Assembly (NCBI GenBank): GCA_026008535.1
Contig: BRKX01000006.1
Coordinates: forward strand, 2,750,501 to 2,814,500
Direction: 5' to 3'
Source of the DNA: Perilla frutescens
Taxonomy: Eukaryota; Streptophyta; Magnoliopsida; Lamiales; Lamiaceae
DNA length: 64,000 bases
Made by a program: the position numbers and the translations under genes. The notes below the pieces were generated by a model. The model was given only the letters and a program-made list of their open reading frames with translations, was not told where the DNA came from and made no database searches. This document shows positions 22,617 to 33,947 of this stretch, piece by piece; positions within the stretch are counted from its first letter, which is position 1, and each line of letters starts with the position of its first letter.

Positions 22617-23579
22617 TCATAGATTGAGTGTCTGGTTTCTTAAGCATAGAGTTTTGCTGATAAATGCAATAGGTCTGCCCCTCTGCATCAGTACAGCCCC
22701 AATATCAGTGCCACTGGCATCTGTCTCAAGGGTGAAAGGTTGGGTAAAGTCTGGTAGAGCCAATACAGGAGCTGTAGTCATAGCAATCTTGAGCTCATGG
22801 AAAGCCTTGTCTGCCTCATGTGTGAGAGGTTTGCTAATAGTTCCATAACCCCTTATGAACTTCATGTAGTACCCTGTTAACCCCAAAAATCCTCTGAGTT
22901 GTTTAACTATTTTAGGGGCATGCCACTGAACCATACACTCTACCTTCTGTGGATCAGTGGCTACTCCTTCTCCACTTATGATGTGGCCTAGATACTCTAC
23001 TTGTGTCTGGCCAAAGTGGCACTTTGATTTCTTAGAATAGAGTGAGTGTTGTCTGAGTGTAGAAAGAACTTCCCTTAGATGCAACAGATGTTCTTCCCAT
23101 GTCCTGCTATACACCAATATGTTATCAAAGAAAACTAGTGCGTGTCTCCTTAAGTAGGGCCTGAAGACCTGATTCATTAAAGATTGGAATGTGGCAGGGG
23201 CATTACATAGGCCAAAAGGCATAACTAGGAATTCATAATGGCCACTATGGGTCCTGAATGCAGTCAAGTGCCTGTGGGAAGGTTCCATTAAGATCTGAAA
23301 ATAGCCAGACCTTAGATCTAGTTTGGAGAAGAACTTAGAACCATGAAGCTCATCCAGTAGATCATCTATGATAGGTATGAGATAGTCATGTTTGACAGTC
23401 AACCTATTTAAGTACATTTAGTCAACACACATCCCCCATGTACCATCTTTTTTCTTCACCAACAGAACTGGGGAAGGAAAAACACTCTTACTAGGTTGTA
23501 TAGTGCCTGACTTCAACAACTCCTTCACTATTTTCTCTATCTCATCCCTATGGTGGTGGGAAGTCCTGTAGGGGTACAA
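22617..23579 (-). pseudogene. chromovirus reverse transcriptase / RNase H start, broken
   Basis: Shows fingers and palm: VKKKDGTWGMCVD, a stop, then KLDLRSGYFQI, MPFGLCNAPATFQ and LVFFDNILVYS. The catalytic pair is normally DD and here reads DN. The connection VEYLGHIIS and the RNase H start LETDASGTDIGAVLMQ follow. There are in-frame stops near 23418 and 23577 and a frameshift near 22610. The enzyme cannot be active. Confidence 0.88.
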
Positions 23580-24124
23580 CTATCTTGGTACACTGCCTGG
23601 TTTAAGCAAAATATGATGTTCAATGTCTCTGGTTGGAGGGAGGCCGTCAGGTTCTTTGAACACATTATTGAATTCAGTGAGTAAACTCTCTAGCTGTGGG
23701 TTGTCAGAGTAGTTGGGAGTCTGTATAGTAACCAAAAATATTTCCTCTATACCTTTTGTTCCTTTTGCATGCACCATTTTGTATAATGTATGATGAGAAA
23801 TCACCTGGCAGTCATAAATAGATTTGTTGGCAAACATCTTGATTTTTTTCCCTCCCCACCTGATAGTAACTGTCATCTTTTCATAGTCTAGTTCAATAGG
23901 TGAACATGCTCTCAGCCAATCCCCCCCAATATAATTTCACAACCCTCATGTTGTAACAACCTAAGTGAGTGTGTGAGCTTATAACCTTGCATCTCCCACC
24001 CAAATTGCTCAACCTGTGAGGAGCTAATGAGTCTCTGTCTATTAGCAACCTTAATAAGTAGAGAAAGGGCTGAAGCAACTCCACACCCAATAAGTTGAGC
24101 AGTAGATTCCTTAAATTTGTTCAT
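23580..24124 (-). pseudogene. chromovirus protease/linker remnant
   Basis: Contains STAQLIGCGV, VANRQRL, GYKLTHSLRLL and CSPIELDYEK, which fit the retropepsin body. The catalytic Asp-Ser/Thr-Gly turn expected upstream is absent, presumably lost in the deletion. The later LPPTRDIEHHILLKPG is the usual entry into reverse transcriptase. A frame change separates the two halves. Confidence 0.7.
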
Positions 24125-24590
24125 CAGGGACATTAGGGATCATCTTAAAGTAGCTATTACACTCTAAAACCCAAACCCTAGGCTGCAGACCATCAAATCT
24201 AGGAAAATCAATCTTGGGCAATGGGGTAATAGCTTGTAACGACTGTGAATCACTGACTAATTACCTATGCCCCCAAGATGTGTGAGTTCTAGAATATGAA
24301 CCCTCCTCTGCCAAGTGGGAGAGAGGTCTTCCCGGTATAGAATCACCCTCAAATTGTCCCTTCCCTTTAGTTTGAGTCTGGAAAGAGGAAAATAATTCAG
24401 CTAGATGATCAAGCTTACCCAGCATACTCTCTTGTGTCTTAGTAACAGATTGAATATGTTCTCGAAGTCTTGATTCAACTGCCTCTCTTTTTAAATTATC
24501 AGCATCTCATTTTTGGTTTTCTGCCTGTAGGGCCTGATCTAACTTCTTCTGGGCTTCCTGCAGCTCCTTCAACCTGGTATTTTCAGTCAT
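24125..24590 (-). pseudogene. chromovirus gag remnant
   Basis: From an ATG at 24590 the frame encodes a Glu/Lys/Gln-rich coiled-coil-like start, then the motif PKIDFPRFDG and a capsid-like WVLECNSYFKM. There are in-frame TGA and TAA stops. The frame ends abruptly at about 24125 and is followed at once by protease sequence. Most of capsid and the whole zinc-knuckle nucleocapsid are missing, which points to an internal deletion. Confidence 0.75.
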
Positions 24591-24605
24591 GGCCGAGGAA
24601 CATTG

Positions 24606-24620
24606 GCTCTGTATACCAAA
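24606..24620 (-). other. primer-binding site
   Basis: Directly inside the 5' LTR the minus strand reads TTTGGTATACAGAGCC. The usual plant site complementary to initiator tRNA-Met is TGGTATCAGAGC, so this is that site with a small change. Confidence 0.75.
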
Positions 24621-24764
24621 TGTGATGCACTCAGCTAATTCATTTGAGTTCTTTATCTTTTTCTTCCTGATGTTGTTGTACTGTAGTAAATTGTATTATG
24701 TCGATTGATAATAAAGATTCAATCTTGATATAATTTGGAACAGAAATGGAGGATAAGTTAGAAG

Positions 24765-24807
<43 letters not shown>

Positions 24808-25232
24808 AGAAAGACGGTGGGGGAAAATCAGAATATTTCATTGCTTAACTTATTTCTTAGGGGAACATGACATATTTGTATCCCTTTACATAAAGGCAGA
24901 GACTACAGCTAAGGGTTACATAATACCCTAACTAAAAATGGACCAAAGTCCTTGATTTACATTAATAAAACATAATGAAGCCCAATACTTAACCAAGCAT
25001 GACCAACCCATCTATCTCGACCCGCTCCGGCCCAACTGCTGATTGAATGGTCAAAGCCGAATCATAAGAATTCTCAATTTGTGAAGAGCTGTTCAATAAC
25101 CCTAAAAATTGAGTCTTTGCCCTATCTTCGTCTTCCCCGATTGCAACTCCAAACTCTTGTTCCAGCGTCTCATCTCCTCTTAACTTCTGTTTCTCGTCAA
25201 GCTTTTCCCCATACTGAATAAGGTCCACAACA
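24621..25232 (-). repeat. 5' LTR of the chromovirus
   Basis: About 612 bp, beginning TGTGATGCACTCAGCTAATT on the plus strand and ending GGTCCACAACA. It aligns along its full length with 20302-20888. It differs by scattered substitutions and by a longer (GA)n run (about 24770-24802). Confidence 0.93.
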
Positions 25233-25289
25233 ATTTGCCTTCCATTCATTGTTTACTTAGATTCTCTATTAACTATTCGTTTAATAGTT

Positions 25290-25470
25290 GATGAGAAACA
25301 TATGGGGAGAAGTTCATTGAGGAAGAACTTCCGTCGCTTTCTGAAGTCGTCAAGGCTGGTTTGTTTAATGATTTTAGACATATGCGTAGTGAAACTAATC
25401 ATATTGCATGCTCACACCATTGCTCTTTTGGGGCTTGGTATGTCGAGATGTGTACTTAGATCAAAGATTC
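25290..25470 (+). pseudogene. possible decayed RNase-H-like fragment
   Basis: One frame reads LFNDFRHMRSETNHIACSHH then CSFGAWYVEMCT and a stop. This loosely recalls the end of plant RNase-H-like domains (F..V.RE.N.VAH.LA...) found in LINE elements and their relatives. It is short, has no partner sequence nearby, and the match is weak. Confidence 0.2.
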
Positions 25471-25639
25471 TTTTCACTAGTTCAGAGAGCTATTTGAGTA
25501 ATGAAAGTCATTTTTTGTTTATATATATATATATATATTGTTTGGTCATATGTATTAAATTCTTCTATAAAATTTCAATTCTTAATTATAATATCCTTTC
25601 ATTAGTTACCAAATATTATATGAATATTTTATAATAAGA

Positions 25640-26600
25640 TTTTTAATTAATGTGTGTATATATATAATATTATTTTAGTTTGAATTTTTTTAATAATTAT
25701 ATGTGATACCATATCATTGGCTGACAGATTTCGGGCTCCTGCATACTCATGGGTTCTGATTTTTCAAGCAAACATATTATCAGAGTGTCATATTTATATA
25801 CCACCCCCTTATAATATCTATCAAACAAGTCCCTTGATGTATATCATATTTGCGATGCACGAATACAGATCATAATATTGAAGTACTCAACCAACATCTT
25901 CATCTAATATTTCCCGTCTAACTTTTAGAAAATTTACGCTCGTTCAAGGTGGTGCTAGGTCGATACGCCTTATAATACACTATATATACACTCATGAACA
26001 ATCACATAAAACTACAGCATCATCATCAACTTGATTGTTTTTTTTTTTCAATTTCTAAAAGGGTAATCTACAACTTGATTGTTGGTCCAAATTAATCTGG
26101 TCATCTTTTTCAAGCCACATGCATTCACCATTTGCCAACACCCAAACAAATAAAATAAATAATAAATAGTAATAATACATAAACATCACATCAAATGGAG
26201 AAGTGTGACAAAATAAATATGTCGATATTAGCTTACAGTCTCACTCGGTTATACTATTTTTCGCAGCTAAAATTAATCAACTGGCTCCAAACTTGCTACG
26301 TGTCTTACGATGATTCGTCGAAACAAAAAAAAAAGTCTAATGTAATTTGTTTTAATCAATTTAATGTGAGACTTGATTTGATACCCCTTCAAGCACGCAG
26401 TCACTGCTATATAAAATTACTCTCAGATCTCAATTCCTAAAATAAATAAATAAATAATTCTTAGACATAGCTTTCAAAAAAATTTGTCTATGCATGCACT
26501 TATTTTTTTTTCCCTTGAAAACAACGTAAAGACGCAAGTTCTTTATTTATTTAGAAGCAATTTTTAAGATTGAATTATTTTATTAGTTTATGATATGTCT
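25640..26600. other. AT-rich intergenic DNA, nothing recognised
   Basis: No coding exon, RNA gene or clear repeat is seen. Confidence 0.5.
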
Positions 26601-26610
26601 TTTTTGGAAA

Positions 26611-26862
26611 TTGACTAATGAGATCCTCATATTTTAGTTGTGGGTCCAATGAGATCCTTAAACTTTGCGTTTTGTTGTGATCGAGTCCTCGAATTTGCAT
26701 TTGGTTTAGTTAGGTTGTCAAACTTTGCATTATATTATAATTGAATAATTGACTGAAAGTTCAAGATTCTAATTACACAAAATGAAACTTCAAGAATTCG
26801 ATTGTAACAAAACGTAAAATTTGGAAATCTAATTGGACCAGATAAAAGTTTGAGGGTCAATT
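26611..26862. mobile_element. foldback MITE
   Basis: The left arm (TTGACTAATGAGATCCTCAT, later TTTGCGTTTTGTTGTGATCG) is the imperfect complement of the right arm (GATTGTAACAAAACGTAAAA, ending TTGAGGGTCAATTA). There is no coding capacity. Confidence 0.65.
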
Positions 26863-26894
26863 ACAAAAAGTGTAATATTCAAAAGGGCAAAAAA

Positions 26895-27248
26895 ATTAGA
26901 TTTTGATACCTGCATTTTGGTTCCGTTTTAAAAATAACTCACTTTTTCAAAACTAACAAAACAATGCCCACTTTGCAAATCTAACATATGATCAATTTTT
27001 TTTTTGGCACAGAAGGTTTATGCAATTGATTGTATTTTAATATTTCTCTCGCCACAGCCTCGCGAAAAAATATCCTTCAATCAATAAATCTTAAAATACA
27101 ATCACTTACATATGATTTTTGGGCTGTAAAATTGATCAAATGTTAGATTTACAATTATTTTGAAAAAATGGTATTGTTTCATTATTTTTGAAAAAGTGGA
27201 TAATTTTTTAAAAAGAGCCCAAAACGTAGGTACTAAAATTTAATTTTT
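26895..27248. mobile_element. foldback MITE, family 1
   Basis: The third family-1 copy. Shared blocks include AACAAAACAATGCCCACTTT, CAATTGATTGTATTTTAATA, and the complementary right arm TGTAAAATTGATCAAATGTT. Confidence 0.75.
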
Positions 27249-27649
27249 ACTATTGAAAACTAAATCTAATAATCATTGTACACTAATAAAAGGATAAACG
27301 CAGAACTTTCATTTTGATAGAATTTATTCTACATTTTTGTGTTTTTATTTTATTTTAAAGGGGGCCAATTAAGATATTTTAATAATGTTTGAGAGCCCTC
27401 AAATATTTTAATTTGGACAAAAATCCAGATTTAGTTCTCAAAATCAGGAAGAGGTCCATTCATTTATGAAATTGGGTTGGGCCGGACCAATAAATTAAGT
27501 TCAAAGCTATTGTTTGTTGAAGATATTAAAAAGAGATTTTTTTTTTCACATATCCATATTCCTCACTGCCAAAAAATATTTAGTCAACTAGTAATTTATC
27601 GGCCAGATATATATAATTAATTCGTTTCCTGATTTTGCCGATTCAGAAT

Positions 27650-28037
27650 CCGAAAGATGAAAATTATTAATTCATAATTGTAAATATAAAAATTATCAAT
27701 TTAGTACCTCAAAAAATCATGAATTTAGCTAATTTACTAATATATACCCCTATTTAAAATATTCACATTAGACATTGATCCAATATCAAAGAAATAAATA
27801 GGGGCATATTAGAAAGTTTCTTAATTAATTCTATTTCCCAATACTTTGAATTTCCGTGAAAAACCTCAATCAGCCTATCAAAATGGGATGGAGGGAGTAT
27901 TAAATATAGTAAAAAAATTATTAAAAATAAAAACAAATTGAAAAATATGATTTTTGAGGTTCTAAATTGACAATTTTCATCTTTCAGTCATTGATTCATA
28001 ATTTCATCATTCGGTCTTGATAGATTATTCATCTTTT
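27650..28037. mobile_element. foldback MITE with possible nested Stowaway-like end
   Basis: The outer arms (GAAAGATGAAAATTATTAAT .. GACAATTTTCATCTTTCAGT) form an inverted repeat, related to 39888-40170. In the middle, CCTATCAAAATGGGATGGAG followed by GGAGTA resembles a Stowaway-type terminus like that at 39824, suggesting nesting. The right end is about 380 bp from the next ATG. Confidence 0.5.
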
Positions 28038-28413
28038 AAATTTATTATAAATGTCATCGAAGCAAAATTATGACATCAGATTTGTGTGTTGGCTCGTCCG
28101 AATCTTGCATGCACTTTGTTTAAATGAGCAAGAAATTTACACACTGTATTCCGACATGCCATGCGCACGCACAAATCCGATGCCGAAACTTTTAACCGAT
28201 GACATTTTTAATAAAATATTAAAATTCATGACTTTTTTTTATAAAAAAAAATATAATTAAATTTTAGGATTTTCCATCAACGTCTACACCTCTCTCTCTA
28301 ACTTCACTCAAACCGCCAAAATTTTCGACTCTCCGCCATAGAAATACGATCCATTTATCTCATTACATATATATTCACATTCCTCGTTCAAATTCTCTGC
28401 ATCGCTGCAAAAA

Positions 28414-31400
28414 ATGGCGTCGATCTTGTCTCTTGCTGATGGAAAGCTGAGTGTGAGCGGAAACTGCATTCTCAGCGATGTTCGCGAAAACATTTTGCTA
28501 ACTCCCGCGGAAAATGAGCGGGGCAGTTTCCTCGGCGTTAGCTCCGATCATCGCGGCAGCCGCCTCGTCTTCCCGGTCGGAAAGCTCAAGTAAAAATGGA
28601 TTCGGACTTTTAGTTTCGTTGCTTGTGATTATTGAACTGATGCCTGAGGTTCTAAATTTTTGCAGGGGATTGAGAATTTTATGCCTTTACCGATTCAAGT
28701 TGTGGTGGATGACTCAGTCGATGGGGACGTGTGGTCAGGATATACCGAGTGAGACTCAGTTTCTGTTGGTGGAGGTGCCTCAATGTGTTGAAGAGCAACC
28801 CGATTTTGTGTATTACGCTGTTTTCTTGCCGATTCTCGAAGGGGATTTCAGAGCTGTACTTCAGGGAAATGCGGATGATGAGTTGGAGCTCTGCTTGGAA
28901 AGTGGTACTTTTATTTTCTGGTGCATTGTGCATAGGGTTGTAAATGAGTTGAATTGAGCTGAATATGTTTGATATTTTTATACGTATTTATTCTTATCGA
29001 GATCAAGCTGAGCTTCAAATCTTATCAAACACAATATCATGTTTTCGAGAAGTTTTTCAAACCAAGCTCAAATGAGCTTTTAGTGAACGAATGAGTTATT
29101 TAGTTTGCTTTTCAGAGCTAATTGAGCATTCTATGTCATATTGGGATTTTTGGTAAGTGTGAAGAATTTCCGTTTGCAGGTGATCCTTCTGTGCAAGAAT
29201 TTAAAGGGAGGCATTTGGTTTATGTGGCAGTTGGGACTGATCCATATGGTGTAATTGAAAATTCGGTCAAGTATGTTACGATCAGTCTTTGAATACATAC
29301 AATGCTAGAACAGTTTATGTTGTGGAGTTGCATATTCTGTCATGGAATTTGGATGAGAATGCTAGTAGATTTTTCTCTTGTAGAACTTATATAGTCGGTT
29401 TCATGATTATAAGCTCAAACTGAAAATGTTTTTGTAATCTGTCATTGTGCTTGTTGTTGTCCAGGATATATGTAATCATCTTATCTCACGTCACTTTCTT
29501 TTGCGAATTTAGATAATAATACCAAACGAGAAGCTAGTTGATATGGCTCTTTTGGTTTCCATCACGTGTTTTATGCTAATAGAAAGCATCCAGACTTCCT
29601 CCCTTCCTAAAATAGAAATGCTTCGCAGGTCCTTGCAAACTAATCTCCAGACGTTCTGCCATCGTGATGAAAAGGAGGTAATTCTAATACTAGAGATGTT
29701 ACTTCGATTCTGAGCATGAGTTTTCTCTCTCTGACAACTTTGCTCTTCTTCCTGCTTCAGATTCCTGATATACTGAACTGGTTTGGATGGTGCACATGGG
29801 ATGCGTTTTATACTGATGTAACTGCTGAGGGAGTTAATGCAGGAATCAAAAGGTATTCTTTGAAATGACTATCTTTGAATCTGTTAAAGATTTGGAATAC
29901 CTCGTACTGCAGCAGAATTATAACTTTCTTGTTATTTGTAGCTTGAATAAAGGTGGCGCTCCACCAAAGTTCGTCATCATTGATGATGGATGGCAATCAG
30001 TTAGTATGGATCCTACTAGTGCTGAAGCCAAATTTGATGACACTGCCAAGTAAGCAATTGAACCTAAAGGCTTTTGAAAGGCCTGTCTGAAATATCTATA
30101 CAATGAAGCTGATGTTTGTATTTTAATTTTTGGTTTACAGTTTTTCAAATCGATTAACTAGCATCAAAGAGAATCACAAGTTCCAAAGGGGTGGTAATGG
30201 GGATGCAAGCACTGGATTTAGCCCAATTGTCGCTGAGATGAAAGACCAATTTGCTCTGAAGTACTAATATTCATATTTCACTTCTCTTTTTCTGGTTGAA
30301 AGAACATTATATATATTACCTAGTTTTCCAGGTATGTTTACATATGGCATGCAATAGTAGGTTACTGGGGTGGTGTAAGCCCTGATGTTGCTGAAATGGC
30401 TCAGTATGACCTGAAGATAGTAGCCGCTATTCCATCCCCTGGGGTGAAGTCCAATGGCATTTGTTTCGTTTTGAAGAGCATCATGATGAACAACGTTGGC
30501 CTTGTGAACCCGGACAAAATCTATGCCTTCTACAACGATCTGCATGCTTATCTTGCATATGTTGGCATTGATGGGGTTAAGGTAGATAATCAAAGCATAC
30601 TCGAGACTCTTGGAGTGGGCTATGGTGGAAGAGTGAAGCTTGCAAGAAAATACCAAGAAGCACTGGAGGCATCTGTGTCTAAAAACTTTAAGAATAATGG
30701 AATTATTTCTTGCATGAGCCACAGCACCGATGCATTGTACAAGTACGTAATCTAACATTTTTCTGAACCTTGGATTTGTGTTTTTAGAACAACACACCTC
30801 GTTAGTTTCTGGAGTGTTGAATTCTAGCTCTCCTTATCACTGCAGTGCAAAGAAAGCTGCCACTATCAGAGCATCAGATGATTTCTTTCCGAGAGATCCA
30901 GCATCGCACACAATCCATATAGCATCAGTTGCATACAACAGCATCTTCCTTGGAGAATTTATGCAGCCTGATTGGGATATGTTTCACGTAAACATTACCG
31001 TTTCTTAAAATAATCTTTTTATATGGTGCAACTACACTTAAATGAGCTGAGATCCATCTGATATATTGTACATTAGTTCTAAATCAATTTAAATGATTTT
31101 TGTATTAGAGCTTGCATCCTATGGCTGAATATCACGGAGCTGCTCGTGCTGTAGGAGGCTGCGCAATCTATGTCAGGTGCTGTTTATGCTTCTGCTTGAC
31201 TCTTTGAACTCACGGTTCACCCCTTCATCGTTTATATTTTCAGTGATAAACCTGGAAACCATGATTTTGATGTTTTGAAGAAGCTCGTTCTTCCTGATGG
31301 CTCGACGTTGAGAGCCAAACTTCCAGGCAGACCTACAAGAGACTGCTTGTTTTCTGATCCCACTAGAGATGGTAAAAGGTAAGGCCGGCCGTAAAGATTG

Positions 31401-33114
31401 AAATGTGGTGGAACATAACGAGTTTTTGAACACAAGAAAGAGTGATGAACTTATTAAATTATCGACATTTTTGTTGTGGCAGTCTTCTCAAAATTTGGAA
31501 TATGAATGATTTCAATGGAATTGTGGGGGTTTTCAATTGTCAAGGAGCTTCATGGTGTCGTACGAGTATGAAAAATAGGATCCATGATCAACAACCTCAA
31601 ACAATCTCTAGCACTGTCCAACCAACAGATGTTGAATATCTGTGGAGCACTGCTCAGAGTGGATGGAATGGAGATTGCATAATGTATTCACACAGAGGAG
31701 GTAAGTTTCTCAGCTGAATGCTTATAATTAACTTTACCAGACAAAATTATCTTTTAGCAAATATTTATCGTCTTATCTATACGCTATATATAGGAATTTG
31801 ATCTATGATCTCTTAATGTGAACAAACATCCAACTTCATATCTAATTTTTTCTTAAAAATATTTTTAAAAAAAGGATAAGGTCCAATTTGACACCTAAAG
31901 TATTTCCCAAGGAGCATTGTGACCCTTAAACTAAATTTAGTCCCCGGTTAGCCCCTTGAACTTTCGAACCCAACTCAATTAGCTCCTTAAACTTTTGAAC
32001 TTGACCCAGTTAGCCATTTAAAGATATTTTTTTTTGTTTTGTTGTTTCTAAATAAAATAAAATAAAAAGAAAAGAAAAATTTGTAATTATTATTCCCCAA
32101 AAAAATTAAGAATATACGGGCATTTCTCATTCACTATGTCCAAATATATATAAACTAGCATAATTTGAAGAAAAATATAAATTAATGAATTAATTGAAAT
32201 CACATTATCATTAAATTAATTCACTATAAATACAATTCGGAAAATACTCCATTTCTTTTATATGTATATATGTATGTATGAAATTTTATAATATATGAAT
32301 TCCGGAAATAAAAATTTATATATTCTAATAAATATATTATATTAGATAAAGTATATATTATACACGTATAACGTTGATTATATTATAGTAGATTATTAAC
32401 ATCTATAATTGATCAATTTAATATAGACCATGATTATATATAAAATAATCATAATTATGGTCAATTCTATGTTGCTATTTTCAATTGTATTGATTTGATA
32501 TTTTAACCTGTGATAAATAGAATGACAATTTATGCACCACTAAAATTATTTATAAAAAAAACATTTCATTTTTTTTATTACTGTTATGTATATATATTTA
32601 TTTTTTAATATTTTTTATTTATTTAGAAAAGCAAAAAAAATAAAATTATTTACCTTCGAGAAGACTAACTGGGTCAAATTTAATAGTTTGAGCTGGTTCA
32701 ATAGTTTAAGAGGCTAATTGGGACTGAATTTAGTTTAAGGGTCGGAATGCTCCTCAAAATATAGTTCAGGGGCAAATTCAACCTTATCCCTAAAAAAAAA
32801 GAGTTGAATGCATTTAAAATCATGAAGTTTACACATTTTTTTGGTTTTGAACATGAAATGTAAATTGTGCCACAAAAAAATTAAAATCAATTTTAAGTTT
32901 ACAAAATTTATTAAGCTTGTGTTTTTGTGGCATGAATTAAACTTCGTGTTAAATGCCCAAAAACGTGTAAAGATAACCTGAAAAACAAAAAGACGAGAAA
33001 AAAACTGGGCCAAGTAGTTCCAGATTTCATGTTGCGGCCCAGTAATAAAAGATCTGACTGGGCTGTGCCAAAATTGCCAGCTGTACTTTCTTTTTATATT
33101 TTTTTTGGATAAAC

Positions 33115-33147
<33 letters not shown>

Positions 33148-33947
33148 CTGTTTGTTAGGTCTAAGGGTAAGATTTCCAAGTTTGTACCTTTTGCATTGTG
33201 GTTAGTTAGGTCTAACTGTCTGATGAACAAAACTACAGAAATTAAATCATATTAAAAGTTCGACATTTTCATTTAGGTGTAGGAAAATGTTATCACTTAT
33301 CAGGTACATCTCTTTCCCAAATTCCATTCAAACTATTAGTTTGGTGCACCTAAGAGACAATTTACTATTAATTGATGTATAAAGAGGCTATTTTGTAGGG
33401 CCATAATGGAAATTGATTGTTTTATGATTCTTTTTTTTTTGGATGAACCCATTCAAGAGGGCCCATACTGTCCCGTCTCTAGAGCCTAGTAGAGGAGGTA
33501 AATAGTGACACGCATACGAAAGTTCCAACAGGGGCTACCTTTAATCTTTTCACGATGCCTGCAGGAAAACTAGTTAATCTTGGGTCAAATGCGTCTGAGC
33601 CGATTCAACTGAAAGGTCGTGAGTACGAAGTATTCACCGTTGCGGCAGTGAGACGACTGTCGAACGGTGCTGCATTTGCTCCAATAGGTCTGATCAAGAT
33701 GTTCAATTCGGGCGGGGCAATAAAACAGGTCGACTATGAATCGAAGAAAGCTGGAAATGTGGGTATAAGAGTTCGTGGATGTGGCACGTTCGGGGCGTAT
33801 TCGTCGGTTAGGCCGAAAGGGATTATAAGGGATGAGGTGAAGGTGGAGGAATTTGATTATGAGCAAAGCTCGGGACTCCTCACCCTCACTTTACCTGTTA
33901 CAGATGCAGAGTTATACCAATGGAACATAGAAATTGAGGTCATTTGA
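28414..33947 (+). CDS. raffinose synthase family / alkaline alpha-galactosidase, copy 1
   Basis: Thirteen exons, 743 aa: 28414-28589, 28666-28904, 29180-29270, 29629-29677, 29761-29852, 29942-30049, 30141-30260, 30332-30742, 30846-30987, 31109-31176, 31244-31378, 31483-31700, 33565-33947. All junctions are GT/AG and in phase. Family GH36 (SIP/RFS); length and motifs fit the SIP2-like alkaline alpha-galactosidases that split raffinose-type sugars in the cytosol rather than the longer true raffinose or stachyose synthases. Motifs: RFKLWWMTQ, NWFGWCTWDAFYTDV, KFVIIDDGWQS, DGVKVDNQSILETLG (the Asp after KV is the expected nucleophile), RASDDFFPRDP (expected acid/base Asp), FLGEFMQPDWDMF. There is no signal peptide. 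It is the tandem partner of 40707-44413 but more diverged. The loop near SPGVKSNGICFVL and the KVDNQS motif depart from the usual consensus. Intron 12 is 1.86 kb because of an inverted-repeat element. Function is inferred from family. Confidence 0.93.
28933..29125. repeat. GAGCT-rich dispersed repeat in intron 2
   Basis: Begins AGGGTTGTAAATGAGTTGAA and is rich in GAGCT/AAGCTC words. It is a truncated relative of the elements at 35008-35455 and 36068-36515. Confidence 0.6.
31874..32790. mobile_element. ~0.9-kb foldback element in intron 12
   Basis: The left end GGATAAGGTCCAATTTGACA pairs with the right end CAAATTCAACCTTATCC. The arms are about 130-140 bp of imperfect inverted repeat (for example AACTGGGTCAAATTTA against GAACTTGACCCAGTTAGCC). 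The interior is extremely AT-rich with no open frame. It is a nonautonomous element that enlarges the intron. Confidence 0.75.

Larger units (their letters stand above)
20302..25232 (-). mobile_element. inactive Ty3/gypsy chromovirus LTR retrotransposon
   Basis: A complete LTR-to-LTR element of 4.93 kb, read on the minus strand. Order in reading direction: 5' LTR (24621-25232), tRNA-Met-type primer-binding site, gag remnant, protease remnant, reverse transcriptase, RNase H, integrase, chromodomain, polypurine tract, 3' LTR (20302-20888). This domain order with a C-terminal chromodomain defines a chromovirus; the clade (Reina, Tekay or other) I cannot fix. LTRs start TG and end CA. The bases outside, CTTTG on the left and ATTTG on the right, look like a 5-bp target duplication with one mismatch. 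Stops, frameshifts and an internal deletion make it non-autonomous. The LTRs differ at many sites, so the insertion is not recent. Confidence 0.93.

Noticed and set aside
28051..28260. 69-residue open frame just upstream of galactosidase copy 1
   Set aside because: No domain, no in-frame link to the first exon, probably promoter DNA.
32735..33013. 92-residue minus-strand open frame inside galactosidase intron 12
   Set aside because: Overlaps the end of the foldback element and AT-rich intron DNA; no homology recognised.
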